DNA of 64,000 nucleotides from Methylomonas sp. AM2-LC. Lineage in GTDB: Bacteria > Pseudomonadota > Gammaproteobacteria > Methylococcales > Methylomonadaceae. Below the pieces are notes generated by a model that was not told the DNA's origin, did no database searches, and saw only the letters and a program-made list of their open reading frames with translations. Positions 18,751 to 29,330 of this stretch are shown in pieces (position 1 is the stretch's first letter; every line of letters begins with the position of its first letter). The translations under genes were made by a program, and so were the position numbers. Location: positions 4,669,501 to 4,733,500 of the forward strand of contig NZ_CP157005.1 of assembly GCF_039904985.1 (NCBI RefSeq), written 5' to 3'.

Positions 18751-19852
18751 TATCACCCCTCCACGCTGGCTACTGGCTGAGCTTAGCTATAAATGTCCGT
18801 TGCAATGTCCCTATTGTTCCAACCCTTTGGACTACGCAAAATATCCAGAGGAATTAAGTACTGAGGAATGGCAACAAGTACTGAGTCAGGCGCGTAAAAT
18901 GGGGGCCGTTCAACTGGGATTTTCCGGTGGAGAACCGCTCACACGTACAGATTTGCCGGTACTAGTCAAATACGCTCGCGACTTGGGCTACTATTCCAAC
19001 CTGATCACATCCGGCTATGGTTTGACTGAAGCCAAAATAATAGAATTGAAACAAGCTGGATTGGACCATATTCAAGTCAGCATTCAAGCTAGCACACAGG
19101 AACTTAACGACCATCTGGCGGGCACCGAAACCTATCTACAAAAACAGGAAGTGGCGCGATTGGTCAAAAAGCATGGCTATCCAATGGTGTTATGTGTAGT
19201 CATTCATCGGCAAAATATACATCAAATGCCGCAAATTCTAGAAATGGCAGAAAATTTAGGTGCCGATTATTTGGAACTAGCCAACACCCAATATTATGGC
19301 TGGGCACACCTTAATCGTGACACCTTGTTACCCACACGGGAACAGTTTATAGAAGCTGAAAAGATTGCTCAGGACTTTAAGGAAAAAGTGGCGGGCAAAA
19401 TGAAAATCTATTATGTGGTGCCGGACTTTTACGAAGACAGGCCTAAAGCCTGTATGAATGGCTGGGGTAGCACATTCCTGACAATTGCCCCTGACGGAAC
19501 CGCATTACCCTGCCACTCTGCTCGTGAATTACCTGGACTAGATTGTCCTAATGTCAAAGATTTCAGTATTGAACAAATCTGGAATGAGTCCAAAACTTTC
19601 AATTTTTTCCGTGGCACAGAATGGATGCAAGAACCCTGTCGAAGCTGCGACGAGAAACATAAGGATTTTGGCGGCTGTCGTTGCCAAGCTTATTTATTTA
19701 ACGCCGATATGTTCAGCACTGACCCAGTGTGTAGCAAATCACCCGAACGTTACCGCATAGATGCGGCCATTAACGCAGCTAAACTACAAGCTTTATCTGC
19801 GGAAGAAAAGCCGCTGGTTTTTCGCAATAGCAAAAACTCTAAACAGTTTTAA
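18728..19852 (+). CDS. pqqE: PqqE, radical-SAM PqqA glutamate-tyrosine cross-linking enzyme
   Basis: A 374-residue radical-SAM/SPASM enzyme. The SAM cluster motif is C23-x3-C27-x2-C30 (CPLQCPYC), with GGEPLTR nearby. Auxiliary cluster cysteines are seen in [18 protein letters not shown] and [16 protein letters not shown]. It forms the C-C bond between Glu16 and Tyr20 of PqqA. The ATG at 18728 lies inside pqqD. No pqqF protease gene follows here. Confidence 0.97.
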   Translation: MAGLNTYNITPPRWLLAELSYKCPLQCPYCSNPLDYAKYPEELSTEEWQQVLSQARKMGAVQLGFSGGEPLTRTDLPVLVKYARDLGYYSNLITSGYGLTEAKIIELKQAGLDHIQVSIQASTQELNDHLAGTETYLQKQEVARLVKKHGYPMVLCVVIHRQNIHQMPQILEMAENLGADYLELANTQYYGWAHLNRDTLLPTREQFIEAEKIAQDFKEKVAGKMKIYYVVPDFYEDRPKACMNGWGSTFLTIAPDGTALPCHSARELPGLDCPNVKDFSIEQIWNESKTFNFFRGTEWMQEPCRSCDEKHKDFGGCRCQAYLFNADMFSTDPVCSKSPERYRIDAAINAAKLQALSAEEKPLVFRNSKNSKQF

Positions 19853-19875
19853 AATTAAAGCTCTTATAAAGTAAC

Positions 19876-19906
19876 AAACCTTGTAGGTAAAGTAACTACA
19901 AGGTTT
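19876..19906 (+). terminator. Terminator after the pqq operon
   Basis: A perfect 11-bp stem (AAACCTTGTAG with its complement) around nine bases, 24 bases after the pqqE stop. It lies between convergent genes and may serve both. Confidence 0.82.
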
Positions 19907-19928
19907 ATATACCTAGCCTCAATACTGC

Positions 19929-20366
19929 TTATTCATCAGTCAAGCCATTTATACCTTCGATATTCCAGTTATCAATACTGGCAACACCAGAAAGATCATC
20001 GCCATTTTGATATTGAATACGGCATACATAGTGTCGCATAGAGCCTGCTGCGTCTTTCGGCGTAATCTCGGCATCCGCATTGACAATATATTCATAATTA
20101 CCCAAACTCCACACATTGGTAGGCTGGTTAGCAAAAGCCACAGCGGTCTCTTCACCTAAATCTTTTTTGATATAGGTGTTGCAATGTGAAAAGGCAATTG
20201 CCGTCATATCATTACTAATCGGCAATGGGCTGGCAAGATCTTTACTCTCGACCAAAAACAAATCGGAAGCTGCAATTTCATTCATGTAAGGCAAAACAAA
20301 TTTAATTTGTAATGCTAGCAGACCAGCCAAACAGACAACAAATAACACAATACTCTTTTTATTCAT
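19929..20366 (-). CDS. Secreted or membrane-anchored protein of unknown function
   Basis: A 145-residue protein with an N-terminal hydrophobic segment (residues 5-22, IVLFVVCLAGLLALQIKF), so exported or anchored in the inner membrane. The rest is polar with two cysteines (about 62 and 115) that could form a disulfide in the periplasm. A C-terminal SIDNWNIEGINGL stretch is noted. No family is recognised. It is a single gene, convergent with pqqE. Confidence 0.6.
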   Translation of the reverse strand: MNKKSIVLFVVCLAGLLALQIKFVLPYMNEIAASDLFLVESKDLASPLPISNDMTAIAFSHCNTYIKKDLGEETAVAFANQPTNVWSLGNYEYIVNADAEITPKDAAGSMRHYVCRIQYQNGDDLSGVASIDNWNIEGINGLTDE

Positions 20367-20732
20367 AAATGCGGTGTATGTTTTTATAATAATAGTTATG
20401 GTTTTAAAGCGAATTCTAACAAAGATCAGGTACCAAGAGAATGCTAAGTAAGCTATTGATAGATAATAAGCTTCAGCATTTTAGCACAGCTTAGCACCTA
20501 AAGCTTGGATAGCCACCACTGGCAACGCTAGGCAAGGTTACCACAAAAATATCAGTATTCTACAAATCCTGTAACAGTTGCTAAATTTGCGGTTAGAATA
20601 CTGTCATCAAGAAAAAAATGAGTAACGATTCAACGTAAAGCTAAGTTTTTATAGGATGATGGCATGGACTTCTCCCCACCCCTAACGGTGTCATAATGCA
20701 CCTGGCAAATAAACAAGGGTAAGGAGAAATCC

Positions 20733-21767
20733 ATGATCAAGAATAACGTAATTGGTTTAGATTTAGCAAAAAACATTTTTCATCTGGTGAGTTTTAATGC
20801 TGAACTGAAACAGATTAAAAAGAAAGTAAAGCGAGCGGATTTATTGTCGTACATAGCGAACTTGCCAGTCAGTATCATTGGTATGGAAGCCTGTGGAGGC
20901 TCGCATTATTGGGCGCGAGAAATCAAGAAACTGGGGCATGAAGTGGTATTGCTGAATGCCCGTTATGTGAAAGGGTTTGTGGTGGGCAATAAAAATGATT
21001 ATAACGATGCAGAGGCTATTTGGACGGCAACACACCAACCGAAAAGACGAACAGTTTCGCTTAAGACGCTTGAGCAGCAAGATATTCAAATGCTGCATCG
21101 ATTGCGTCAAAGTACAGTGGATGAACGGACGGCGGTGGCGAATCGAATTCGGGGTTTTTTAGGTGAGTGGGGAATTGTGCTGCCTATAGGCATCAATCAG
21201 CTCAGAACGCACCTCACTGAAATTATTGAAGATGCTGAGAATGGTTTAAGCGTGATCAGTCGAAATCTGTTTGCCAAACAGCTTGAAAAACTCAAGGAAT
21301 TGGATAAAACGATCAAAGAGTATGATAAGCAGATTGATCAACTCTGTATTCAGAGCGAATTATGTCAACGATTTGTAGAGGTTCCAGGTATAGGAGCCAT
21401 TACGGCTACTATGGCTGCATCGGATATAGGGGACGGTAAAGGCTATACCAAAAGCAAAAATTATGCAGCCAGTTTAGGCATTGTACCCAAACAGCACACG
21501 AGTGGTGACAAGGTGGTGTTGTTGGGTATCAGTAAACGAGGTAATGGCTATCTGCGAACTTTACTGATTCACGGCGCCCGATCAGTCTTGAAAAACTGCC
21601 AAGGTAAAACAGACTCGCTAAGTCGATGGTTGCAGGCGCTAATTGAACGACGTGGTTTTAACAAAGCGGCCGTCGCACTGGCCAATAAAAATGCCCGAAT
21701 TTTGTGGGTAATGGCTACACAAAATAAGAGGTATGAGGTTAGGTCCGCCGATGTAGTCATGTCGTAG
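20733..21767 (+). CDS. IS110-family transposase (DEDD, IS1111 group)
   Basis: A 344-residue DEDD transposase. The N-terminal RuvC-like domain shows GLDLAKN (Asp10), GMEACGGSHYW (Glu) and NKNDYNDAEAI (Asp pair). The C-terminal transposase_20 domain begins at VPGIGAITATMAA and includes SLGIVPKQHTSG and GNGYLRTLLIHGARS with the conserved serine region. It appears intact. The ribosome site AAGGAG precedes the ATG. These elements are now known to use a bridge RNA from a noncoding end. Confidence 0.95.
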   Translation: MIKNNVIGLDLAKNIFHLVSFNAELKQIKKKVKRADLLSYIANLPVSIIGMEACGGSHYWAREIKKLGHEVVLLNARYVKGFVVGNKNDYNDAEAIWTATHQPKRRTVSLKTLEQQDIQMLHRLRQSTVDERTAVANRIRGFLGEWGIVLPIGINQLRTHLTEIIEDAENGLSVISRNLFAKQLEKLKELDKTIKEYDKQIDQLCIQSELCQRFVEVPGIGAITATMAASDIGDGKGYTKSKNYAASLGIVPKQHTSGDKVVLLGISKRGNGYLRTLLIHGARSVLKNCQGKTDSLSRWLQALIERRGFNKAAVALANKNARILWVMATQNKRYEVRSADVVMS

Positions 21768-21777
21768 CGTGTAGGCC

Positions 21778-21850
21778 GGGTTATCCACGCCTTACCCAAC
21801 ACCTACACGTGATAGAAGGGTTCCGGTGTTGGGTAAGGCGTGGATAACCC
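21778..21850. repeat. Perfect 26-bp inverted repeat inside the IS 3' region
   Basis: Arms at 21778-21803 and 21825-21850 are exact complements separated by 21 bases. It begins 10 bases after the transposase stop. It may be a terminator, part of a bridge-RNA region, or a REP-type palindrome. Confidence 0.8.
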
Positions 21851-22307
21851 TCAGTTGATATGATTAAAAGTGAATGGTGTAACACAGAGTAAAACAGATT
21901 GCGGAGGCAAGTAAATCCAATTGATGATAACAACAGGTCAGACCGGTGCTATTTATCCCGTTCAAGCACATAGATTTTAAAAATCGTTAGGATGTTTGTG
22001 GAAATAGCGCGCGAATACGTTCATCAAGGTTCAGTGGTTAAATTAATCAACCTCTAATTGAAACCGAATATATGGCGGCAATCTTGATTACTTTTGAAAT
22101 CATTCATTTTGGTAAAATTTGTCTTGCAATAGGGGGGAAGTCCATATATGTGTCGATGCCAGAATGAGTATCAATGTCCACTGATACGCTCCACTCTATT
22201 CAGAACATACTATATTCATTTGATTTTAAGCTAAAAAATTACGCCGAATAGTTAAAAATTTATGATTTATGCAAATGTTACCAATAGCCAATCAACCTGA
22301 AGCTTAG

Positions 22308-23351
<1,044 letters not shown>

Positions 23352-23365
23352 CTTTTAAGAGTTCC

Positions 23366-23905
23366 ATGAATATGCAAAATGACACATTAGCTGAACAGCG
23401 TAGACGCTTCCGAATTGAGGAAGGTATTTTTATCCTGTTATTATTACTATCCCTGCTTGGCATAGCCGTTACCCATTTTTCCCCTGAAGACGGCTATCCA
23501 TACTGGCTGATGATGGTGGCTGTATTTGCAACCCTGGCTGTAGCCGTTTCCTGGTTTCAAGCAAAAAAAGGAACAACTGATTTCGGTGCTATCGTTAAAG
23601 AACAAACCCTGCATTGGCTTAGCACCTTAGTGGTAGTGGGTGGCGCATTTATGCTGCAACAAACCGGGCGTTTTGACGAACCTACGGCGAGCTTAATTGT
23701 ATTATTAATACTTTCTTTGGCCACCATTCTGGATGGTATACGTATAGGCTGGCATTTTAGTGTCGTCGGCTTATTTCTGGGTGCTTGCTCTATTATTATT
23801 GCTTATACCAATGAATTTATGCTGGTTGCTTCATTTCTGGCAATTTTGATTGTCACCGCCACTGTTTTCTGGGAAATCCGCATACATAGACGGTCACAGC
23901 TATGA
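23366..23905 (+). CDS. Multi-spanning membrane protein of unknown function
   Basis: A 179-residue protein with about five hydrophobic segments, near residues 20-36, 46-61, 81-97, 106-122 and 130-165. The N-terminus is basic and polar (EQRRRFRIEEG), suggesting it starts in the cytoplasm. I choose ATG 23366 rather than the overlapping upstream start, since the latter lies inside hemB. Its stop overlaps the aroE start by four bases, so hemB, this gene and aroE form an operon. The family is not recognised. Confidence 0.7.
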   Translation: MNMQNDTLAEQRRRFRIEEGIFILLLLLSLLGIAVTHFSPEDGYPYWLMMVAVFATLAVAVSWFQAKKGTTDFGAIVKEQTLHWLSTLVVVGGAFMLQQTGRFDEPTASLIVLLILSLATILDGIRIGWHFSVVGLFLGACSIIIAYTNEFMLVASFLAILIVTATVFWEIRIHRRSQL

Positions 23906-24738
23906 ATACTATTGACCGCTATGCTGTGTTTGGTCAGCCTATTAATCACAGCAAATCGCCTCGTATTCATAGTCTATTTGCCGAACAAACTGGGCAATCA
24001 ATGCAATATGTGGCCCAAGAGGTTAGCAGTGCTGCTTTCGACACTACCGTAAAACGTTTTTTTGATGAAAATGGCAAAGGATTGAATTGCACAGTCCCGC
24101 TTAAGGAATTAGCTTGGCAATATGCTGACTCACTCACTGAACGCGCACGTCAAGCCAAGGCTGTCAATACGCTGAGCCGCCAAGCAGATGGCAGCATACT
24201 AGGCGACAACACCGACGGCATTGGTTTAGTGAATGACTTAACCCTCAACCACCCTCTCAACTTGGCTGGTAAACGGATTTTAATTCTGGGAGCCGGGGGC
24301 GCTAGCCGTGGCATTATTGCTCCTTTGCTGGCCTTGCTTCCAGATCAAATTACCATAGCCAATAGAACCATCAGCAAAGCAGAAGCAATGATTTTAGAAT
24401 TTGCTGATCTGGGTTGCCTACAATCCACGGATTATGCAAAACTAACCGGACAATCGTTCGATTTAATTATTAATGCTACCTCGGCCAGCCTGAGTGGGGA
24501 ATTACCACCTTTACCACCCAATCTGTTAGCCACTGCAGGCAGTTGTTATGACTTAGCCTATGCTAATCAACCCACTGCATTTGTGCGCTGGGGTCACGCG
24601 CAAAATGCCCTGCACAGCCTAGATGGTTTAGGTATGCTGGTTGAGCAAGCAGCACAAGCATTTTTTGTCTGGCGCGGTATTCTTCCGCATACGGCGCCCA
24701 TTATTGCTTTGTTAGATAGTGAGCGTAAAGCTAACTAA
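23902..24738 (+). CDS. aroE: Shikimate dehydrogenase
   Basis: A 278-residue NADPH enzyme of aromatic amino acid synthesis. Substrate-site motifs are FGQPINHSKSPRIH at the N-terminus, NCTVPLKE with the catalytic lysine, and DNTDGIG. The NADP fold is ILILGAGGASRGI with the NRT motif following. C-terminal GLGMLVEQAAQAF is typical. The ATG overlaps the preceding stop. Confidence 0.96.
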   Translation: MNTIDRYAVFGQPINHSKSPRIHSLFAEQTGQSMQYVAQEVSSAAFDTTVKRFFDENGKGLNCTVPLKELAWQYADSLTERARQAKAVNTLSRQADGSILGDNTDGIGLVNDLTLNHPLNLAGKRILILGAGGASRGIIAPLLALLPDQITIANRTISKAEAMILEFADLGCLQSTDYAKLTGQSFDLIINATSASLSGELPPLPPNLLATAGSCYDLAYANQPTAFVRWGHAQNALHSLDGLGMLVEQAAQAFFVWRGILPHTAPIIALLDSERKAN

Positions 24739-24784
24739 CTGAGTTAATCGGCCTCTCTTATCTATACTTACTTATCTTGATGCT

Positions 24785-26824
24785 ATGAATAATCCCTTAT
24801 TAGAAAATACCCCTTTACCGCAATTTTCCAAAATTTTACCCGAGCATGTGGAGCCAGCTATAGATCATTTATTAAACATCGCCCGCACCACTATAGCTGA
24901 ACAACTGGCTAGCGGAGGCCCTTACACTTGGCAAAACTTAATAGAAGTTATTGATAATGCAGAAGATCGTCTAAACAAAGCCTGGTCACCTGTTAGCCAC
25001 ATGAACTCGGTGGTAAATAGCGATGCCATGCGTGATGCTTACAATGCCTGTTTAAGCAAACTCAGCGAATACGCAACCGAGGTTGGGCAAAACCAGGCAT
25101 TGTATGAAGCTTACCAAGCCTTACATGACGGCAGCGATTTCGATCACTTAGACCGCGCACAACAAAAAGTTATACAGAATGCACTCCGCGATTTTCATTT
25201 ATCCGGCATTGACCTACCACCAGATCAACAAACTCGCTATAAAGAAATTAGCCAACAACTCTCTAAACTAGGTAGTCAATACGAAGAAAACCTATTGGAT
25301 GCTACCAACGCCTGGCATAAACAAATTATCCATATAGAAGAACTGGCAGGATTACCAGAATCTGCCTTAGCACAAGCCAGACAGGCCGCCTTAGCTGAAG
25401 ATAAGGATGGATGGCTAATAAACCTGCAATTCCCCTCTTATCTGGCCATCATGACATATGCCGATAATCGTGAACTGCGCCGCGAACATTATGAAGCCTT
25501 TTGCACCCGCGCTTCTGATCAGGGCCCTAATGCCAGTCAGTGGGACAATACTGAGGTAATGGAAAAAATTCTGGCATTACGCCACGAAAAAGCACAATTA
25601 CTGGGATATAAGAACTACGCGGAACTGTCACTGGCTAAAAAAATGGCTGAAAGTACCGCACAAGTGGTCAAATTTTTGGAAGATTTGGCGGATAAATCAT
25701 GGCGTCAGGCCCGTCGTGATTTAGCTGAATTACAAGAGTTTGCAAGCAATGAATACGGTTTACATCAATTGCAAGCCTGGGATATTGGTTATTACTCGGA
25801 AAAAATGCGCCAACATTTCTATCAACTTTCTCAAGAAGAAGTGAAAGTGTATTTTCCAAGTAACCGAGTTATTCCTGGTTTGTTTGCCATCGTCGAAAAA
25901 CTGTTTGGTTTGCATATATCTGTTATTACTGACTTTGATACTTGGCACCCCGATGTCAGTTTTTATCAAATATCTGACCAACAAGGTCAAGTACGTGGGC
26001 GTTTTTATCTTGACCTCTATGCTCGCGCCAAAAAACGTGGCGGTGCTTGGATGGACGACTGCGTAAACCGTAGAAAATTAGCCACCGAGATCCAGATTCC
26101 CGTGGCATATCTGGTCTGTAATTTTACCCCGCCGACCGGCAATGACCCAGCCCTACTCAGTCATGATGAAGTGCAAACTCTATTTCATGAATTTGGCCAT
26201 GGCATCCATCACATGCTAACCCAAATTGATCATTTGGGCGTATCCGGCATCAACGGCGTCGAGTGGGATGCCGTTGAATTACCCAGTCAATTTCTGGAAA
26301 ACTGGTGTTGGGAAAAAGAAGCGCTGGCCTTAATTTCCGGGCATTACCAAACGGGTGAGCCCCTACCTGAATCATTATTTGCCAAAATGCTAGCCGCAAA
26401 AAATTTTCAGGCAGGCATGCAAATGGTCAGACAACTGGAATTTAGTCTGTTTGATTTCAAAATTCATCAGGACTATACCCCAGACAAAGGCGGCCAGATT
26501 TACCCAATTCTGCGACAAATCCGTGAGCAAATTGCAGTGGTAAAAGTACCCGATTTTAATCGTTTTGCGCATAGCTTTTCGCATATTTTTGCTGGCGGAT
26601 ATGCAGCAGGCTATTACAGTTACAAATGGGCTGAAGTGCTGTCCAGCGACGCATATTCTCTATTTGAAGAAAACGGCATTTTTGACCGTGTTACTGGTGA
26701 ATCGTTTCTGCATAATATTCTTGAGCAAGGCGGCAGTAGCAATGCCATGACATTGTTTAAGAATTTTCGTGGGCGTGAGCCGAGTATTGATGCCTTGCTC
26801 AGACATAACGGTATTGCCGCCTAA
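24785..26824 (+). CDS. prlC: Oligopeptidase A (M3 zinc metallopeptidase)
   Basis: A 679-residue cytoplasmic peptidase that degrades peptides, including cleaved signal peptides. The zinc site HEFGHGIHH lies in TLFHEFGHGIHHMLTQ with the third ligand region in NGVEWDAVELPSQFLENW. C-terminal GGYAAGYYSYKWAEVLSSDAY is conserved in M3 enzymes. Full-length. The gene begins 46 bases after aroE on the same strand and might be cotranscribed. Confidence 0.96.
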   Translation: MNNPLLENTPLPQFSKILPEHVEPAIDHLLNIARTTIAEQLASGGPYTWQNLIEVIDNAEDRLNKAWSPVSHMNSVVNSDAMRDAYNACLSKLSEYATEVGQNQALYEAYQALHDGSDFDHLDRAQQKVIQNALRDFHLSGIDLPPDQQTRYKEISQQLSKLGSQYEENLLDATNAWHKQIIHIEELAGLPESALAQARQAALAEDKDGWLINLQFPSYLAIMTYADNRELRREHYEAFCTRASDQGPNASQWDNTEVMEKILALRHEKAQLLGYKNYAELSLAKKMAESTAQVVKFLEDLADKSWRQARRDLAELQEFASNEYGLHQLQAWDIGYYSEKMRQHFYQLSQEEVKVYFPSNRVIPGLFAIVEKLFGLHISVITDFDTWHPDVSFYQISDQQGQVRGRFYLDLYARAKKRGGAWMDDCVNRRKLATEIQIPVAYLVCNFTPPTGNDPALLSHDEVQTLFHEFGHGIHHMLTQIDHLGVSGINGVEWDAVELPSQFLENWCWEKEALALISGHYQTGEPLPESLFAKMLAAKNFQAGMQMVRQLEFSLFDFKIHQDYTPDKGGQIYPILRQIREQIAVVKVPDFNRFAHSFSHIFAGGYAAGYYSYKWAEVLSSDAYSLFEENGIFDRVTGESFLHNILEQGGSSNAMTLFKNFRGREPSIDALLRHNGIAA

Positions 26825-26939
26825 AACTATACCCACATGTAACGACCTTCTGTTTTTTACATGCCAACTAACCCAGCTTTAATCTGATTAGGTACTTGCT
26901 TTGCATTGCAAAGCAAGTCATCCTTGAGAAGGAGTATTT

Positions 26940-27227
26940 ATGCGCAACTGTCCTCAATGCGGAAAAGCACGTAAAGGTGAAGAATTTAAATGCCCAACTT
27001 GTGATGTTTTCTATTCCAAGTTAGACGAGCTGTTATACGAAGAACAGCAAAAAAACGAACAAAACACCCTTAAAGGTCGCTTAAAAATTATTTTTGCCGC
27101 CGACAATCGTAAACAAGCAGCCGTTGCAGAATTGACACACATTTGGAAAACCACACCACTTAAAACCAAAATTACTTTATGGACCATTTTTGCATTTGTA
27201 TTTGCACTCGTGGTATCGGTTTTATAA
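26940..27227 (+). CDS. Zinc-ribbon membrane protein of unknown function
   Basis: A 95-residue protein with two CxxC pairs (C4/C7 and C18/C21) forming a likely zinc ribbon, then a charged helix (residues 25-75) and one C-terminal transmembrane segment (ITLWTIFAFVFALVVSVL). The ribosome site is GAAGGAG. Probably anchored to the inner membrane with the ribbon in the cytoplasm. No function can be assigned. Confidence 0.7.
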   Translation: MRNCPQCGKARKGEEFKCPTCDVFYSKLDELLYEEQQKNEQNTLKGRLKIIFAADNRKQAAVAELTHIWKTTPLKTKITLWTIFAFVFALVVSVL

Positions 27228-27363
27228 CTTTTCTACATTCAGTTTCGCTCAACTAAAGTTGTGTCTAATTGACACTAGACAATACTATTTTACCCGGTAA
27301 GCTAAATGCTTATTTTTCGACTAATTGCAATGTAACTATTTGCTTCATTGAACAGGAGGAATT

Positions 27364-27507
27364 ATGGGCCCCTATTATCGCGGCACTTCTCAAGGCATAG
27401 GTGGATTTTTTGATCTGTTTTATCAGCATCCAATTTTAATGTTAGTTTTAGTAGCTGCATCTATTGCAACTGGAATTTATGTTTGGCGTCGAAAAAAAAC
27501 TGAATAA
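27364..27507 (+). CDS. 47-residue single-pass membrane protein
   Basis: A short frame behind a very good ribosome site (CAGGAGG, six bases before the ATG). The product has a glycine/aromatic N-terminus, one hydrophobic segment from about residue 21 to 40 (HPILMLVLVAASIATGIYVW) and a basic tail RRKKTE. The composition is that of a real small inner-membrane protein. Function unknown. Confidence 0.6.
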   Translation: MGPYYRGTSQGIGGFFDLFYQHPILMLVLVAASIATGIYVWRRKKTE

Positions 27508-27530
27508 CAAATAAGCTTTAAAAAAATCAT

Positions 27531-27559
27531 TTGACCTGATAAGAAAATACCGCTAATAT
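27531..27559 (+). promoter_or_regulatory. Sigma-70 promoter of the tRNA cluster
   Basis: TTGACC at 27531-27536 and TAATAT at 27554-27559 are separated by exactly 17 bases. Transcription would begin about 45 bases before tRNA-Pro. Confidence 0.8.
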
Positions 27560-27611
27560 ATTCAGACTTTACGGGGAGCTTCAGTTTCTCTGATCTAAAA
27601 GTAAGTCAATT

Positions 27612-27688
27612 CGGGGTATAGCGCAGTCTGGTAGCGCGTCTGCTTTGGGAGCAGAATGTCGGGAGTTCGAATCTCTCTACCCCGACCA
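27612..27688 (+). tRNA. tRNA-Pro (anticodon TGG)
   Basis: 77 bases with encoded CCA. The acceptor CGGGGTA pairs with TACCCCG, the anticodon loop is TTTGGGA, and the T arm is GGGAG-TTCGAAT-CTCTC. First of three clustered tRNA genes. Confidence 0.96.
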
Positions 27689-27694
27689 AGATTT

Positions 27695-27771
27695 GCGCTT
27701 GTAGCTCAGTAGGATAGAGCATCGGCCTTCTAAGCCGAGGGTCGCAGGTTCGAATCCTGCCAAGCGTGCCA
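27695..27771 (+). tRNA. tRNA-Arg (anticodon TCT)
   Basis: 77 bases with encoded CCA. The acceptor GCGCTTG pairs with CAAGCGT, the anticodon loop is CTTCTAA, and the T loop is TTCGAAT. Six bases after tRNA-Pro, so cotranscribed. Confidence 0.95.
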
Positions 27772-27787
27772 ATCCTAAGGTCATTAT

Positions 27788-27864
27788 GGTGAGCGTAGCT
27801 CAGTTGGTAGAGTCCCGGATTGTGATTCCGGTTGTCGTGGGTTCGAGCCCCATCGTTCACCCCA
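27788..27864 (+). tRNA. tRNA-His (anticodon GTG), integration target of the adjacent element
   Basis: 77 bases including the extra 5' G that pairs with discriminator C73, a histidine tRNA hallmark; CCA is encoded. The anticodon loop is TTGTGAT. A tyrosine-recombinase gene ends 73 bases downstream, so the 3' part of this gene is the likely attachment-site core. The gene is intact. Confidence 0.95.
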
Positions 27865-27937
27865 CCAAATCAACAACTTACAATAAAAAATAATTAGCTT
27901 TGTCTAACTATTTCGCAACTGTCTAACTTTTTTCAAG

Positions 27938-28897
27938 TTAGCGTATCGGTTTTACCTTACTAGGCTTTCTTTCATAGACCCTTCTTGTGGTCGTTGCGCT
28001 AGCATGACCCAAAAGTTTCTGAGCATTTTCTTCGGCATCTGAACCTGCTTTTGCTCTCAGATCATGGAAGGTAAATCGTTCTTTAATTGCACCCGTTTCA
28101 AGTGCTTTATTCATAAGCCGCTGCCAATTACATTTGAATCCTTCGCTGGTATATTGTTGTCCGCGTTCGTTGGCAATAATATAAATGATGCTATCAGCAT
28201 GCCTTGGATGATGCTTTGCCGACTCAATTGCGGCTTTCAGTGCAGGCGTCCATTCAAAAATTTGTTTTTTACCTGTTTTATTTTGAGTAACTGGCACACC
28301 ATTTTCTGTTAAATCTGCATATCTTAGATTTAAGATATCGCCCTGACGCATTCCAGTGGTTGAAGCAATTTCCATGGCAGCGGCGAGCACAGGGGATGCA
28401 AGTGATAATACCGCTTCATACTCCCAATCTTCAACATAACGATCCCTGGCCTTTTCTTGAAAGTTCTTAACATTTTTACAGGGGTTGTCCTCGACAACAC
28501 CCCAGCGAATTAAAGAACTAAATACCGAACTCAGCAAGGATTTTTCTCGGTTTGCTCTGGTTTTTGCGGTAGCGCCTCTGGCATCCATATAAGCATAGAT
28601 ATGCTTTGGTTTTATATGTTCGGGTCGCATTTTTCCAAATGCTTGTCTAAGGTTTTTTATTTCAGCAAGATTATCTGTCTGAGTCCTAGGCGCTTTGGTC
28701 GGAATGATCTCTTTCTCGTAGCGTTCAAAATATTCGCTCATTTCCCCTAGATGAACATCTGTTGATTTCAGTTTTGCTAACGCCCGGTACATTTCACTTT
28801 CTGTTTGCCCAAGCCGAATCCATTTTCGGTCAGGGTTGGTGACGAAATAAAATGCGCCGTGCTTCTGGTAAACGCGTGGCGGGAGTTTTCGTGACAT
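27938..28897 (-). CDS. int: Tyrosine-type integrase/recombinase
   Basis: A 319-residue tyrosine recombinase. The catalytic set is visible: Arg in TTGMRQGDILNLR, a lysine in the beta hairpin (QNKTGKKQ), HDLRAKA (His and second Arg), and LLGHASATTTRRVYER with the His and nucleophile Tyr near residue 308. The N-terminal region (residues 3-45) resembles the arm-binding fold of phage-type integrases. Position beside tRNA-His, facing it, marks the end of the element. It probably lies downstream of the FlhDC-like operon and may be under its control. Confidence 0.94.
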   Translation of the reverse strand: MSRKLPPRVYQKHGAFYFVTNPDRKWIRLGQTESEMYRALAKLKSTDVHLGEMSEYFERYEKEIIPTKAPRTQTDNLAEIKNLRQAFGKMRPEHIKPKHIYAYMDARGATAKTRANREKSLLSSVFSSLIRWGVVEDNPCKNVKNFQEKARDRYVEDWEYEAVLSLASPVLAAAMEIASTTGMRQGDILNLRYADLTENGVPVTQNKTGKKQIFEWTPALKAAIESAKHHPRHADSIIYIIANERGQQYTSEGFKCNWQRLMNKALETGAIKERFTFHDLRAKAGSDAEENAQKLLGHASATTTRRVYERKPSKVKPIR

Positions 28898-29102
28898 AGG
28901 ATTTACTATCTCGATTTTGGTTAAAAGTTAGGCAAATCAAGGCATACGCCTTAGTGTCGACTAGGAGCTTTTAAATCGTTGAAAAGTAATTCTTATGCAA
29001 TCAAATTGCGGTAGGCTCATCCTCCCTATGTTTACTCTGGCTCCCTTGCCGAATTGCATGCTAATTATGTTACTTATGGACCTATAAAGCTAGACTTCCA
29101 AC

Positions 29103-29330
29103 TCAATCCGATTTGCATGGTCTCAAAAAATCCAGGTTTGGGCCTTCTGGTTCGCTATCGGTCTTTGCTGGGCGCAATACGGAATGGACTGCATCCCAGG
29201 TCGTACTGATTTTTCCATCATACCGGACGATGAAGCCTATACCATGTCCGCTCAAAACCGTTTTTTGTTTATTTACCGACTTAGAACCGGTTAACTCTGC
29301 AAGTTCTATTTGAGAAAGCAGTTGACTCAT
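29103..29330 (-). CDS. DUF4224-like small protein, possible excision factor
   Basis: A 75-residue protein starting MSQLLSQIELAELTGSKSVNKQ, followed by LSGHGIGFIVRYDGKISTTWDAV. This follows the pattern of DUF4224 proteins often encoded beside integrases, which look like winged-helix recombination directionality factors. Its ATG overlaps the stop of the preceding FlhC-like gene (ATGA), so it is the last gene of the regulator operon. That arrangement fits activation of excision together with the regulators. The family call is from memory and the role is inferred. Confidence 0.65.
   Translation of the reverse strand: MSQLLSQIELAELTGSKSVNKQKTVLSGHGIGFIVRYDGKISTTWDAVHSVLRPAKTDSEPEGPNLDFLRPCKSD

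Larger units (their letters stand above)
20664..22145 (+). mobile_element. IS110-family (IS1111-type) insertion sequence
   Basis: Subterminal inverted repeats frame the unit: ATGGACTTCTCCCC at 20664-20677 and its near-complement GGGGGGAAGTCCAT at 22132-22145. The size, about 1.48 kb, suits the IS1111 group, which has subterminal repeats and usually makes no target duplication. The transposase gene occupies 20733-21767. The 3' noncoding part of about 380 bp holds a large hairpin. Exact tips are uncertain because the repeats are internal to the ends. Confidence 0.8.

Noticed and set aside
27606..27860. 84-codon minus-strand frame across the tRNA cluster
   Set aside because: It is antisense to three perfect tRNA genes; such frames are a known annotation artefact.
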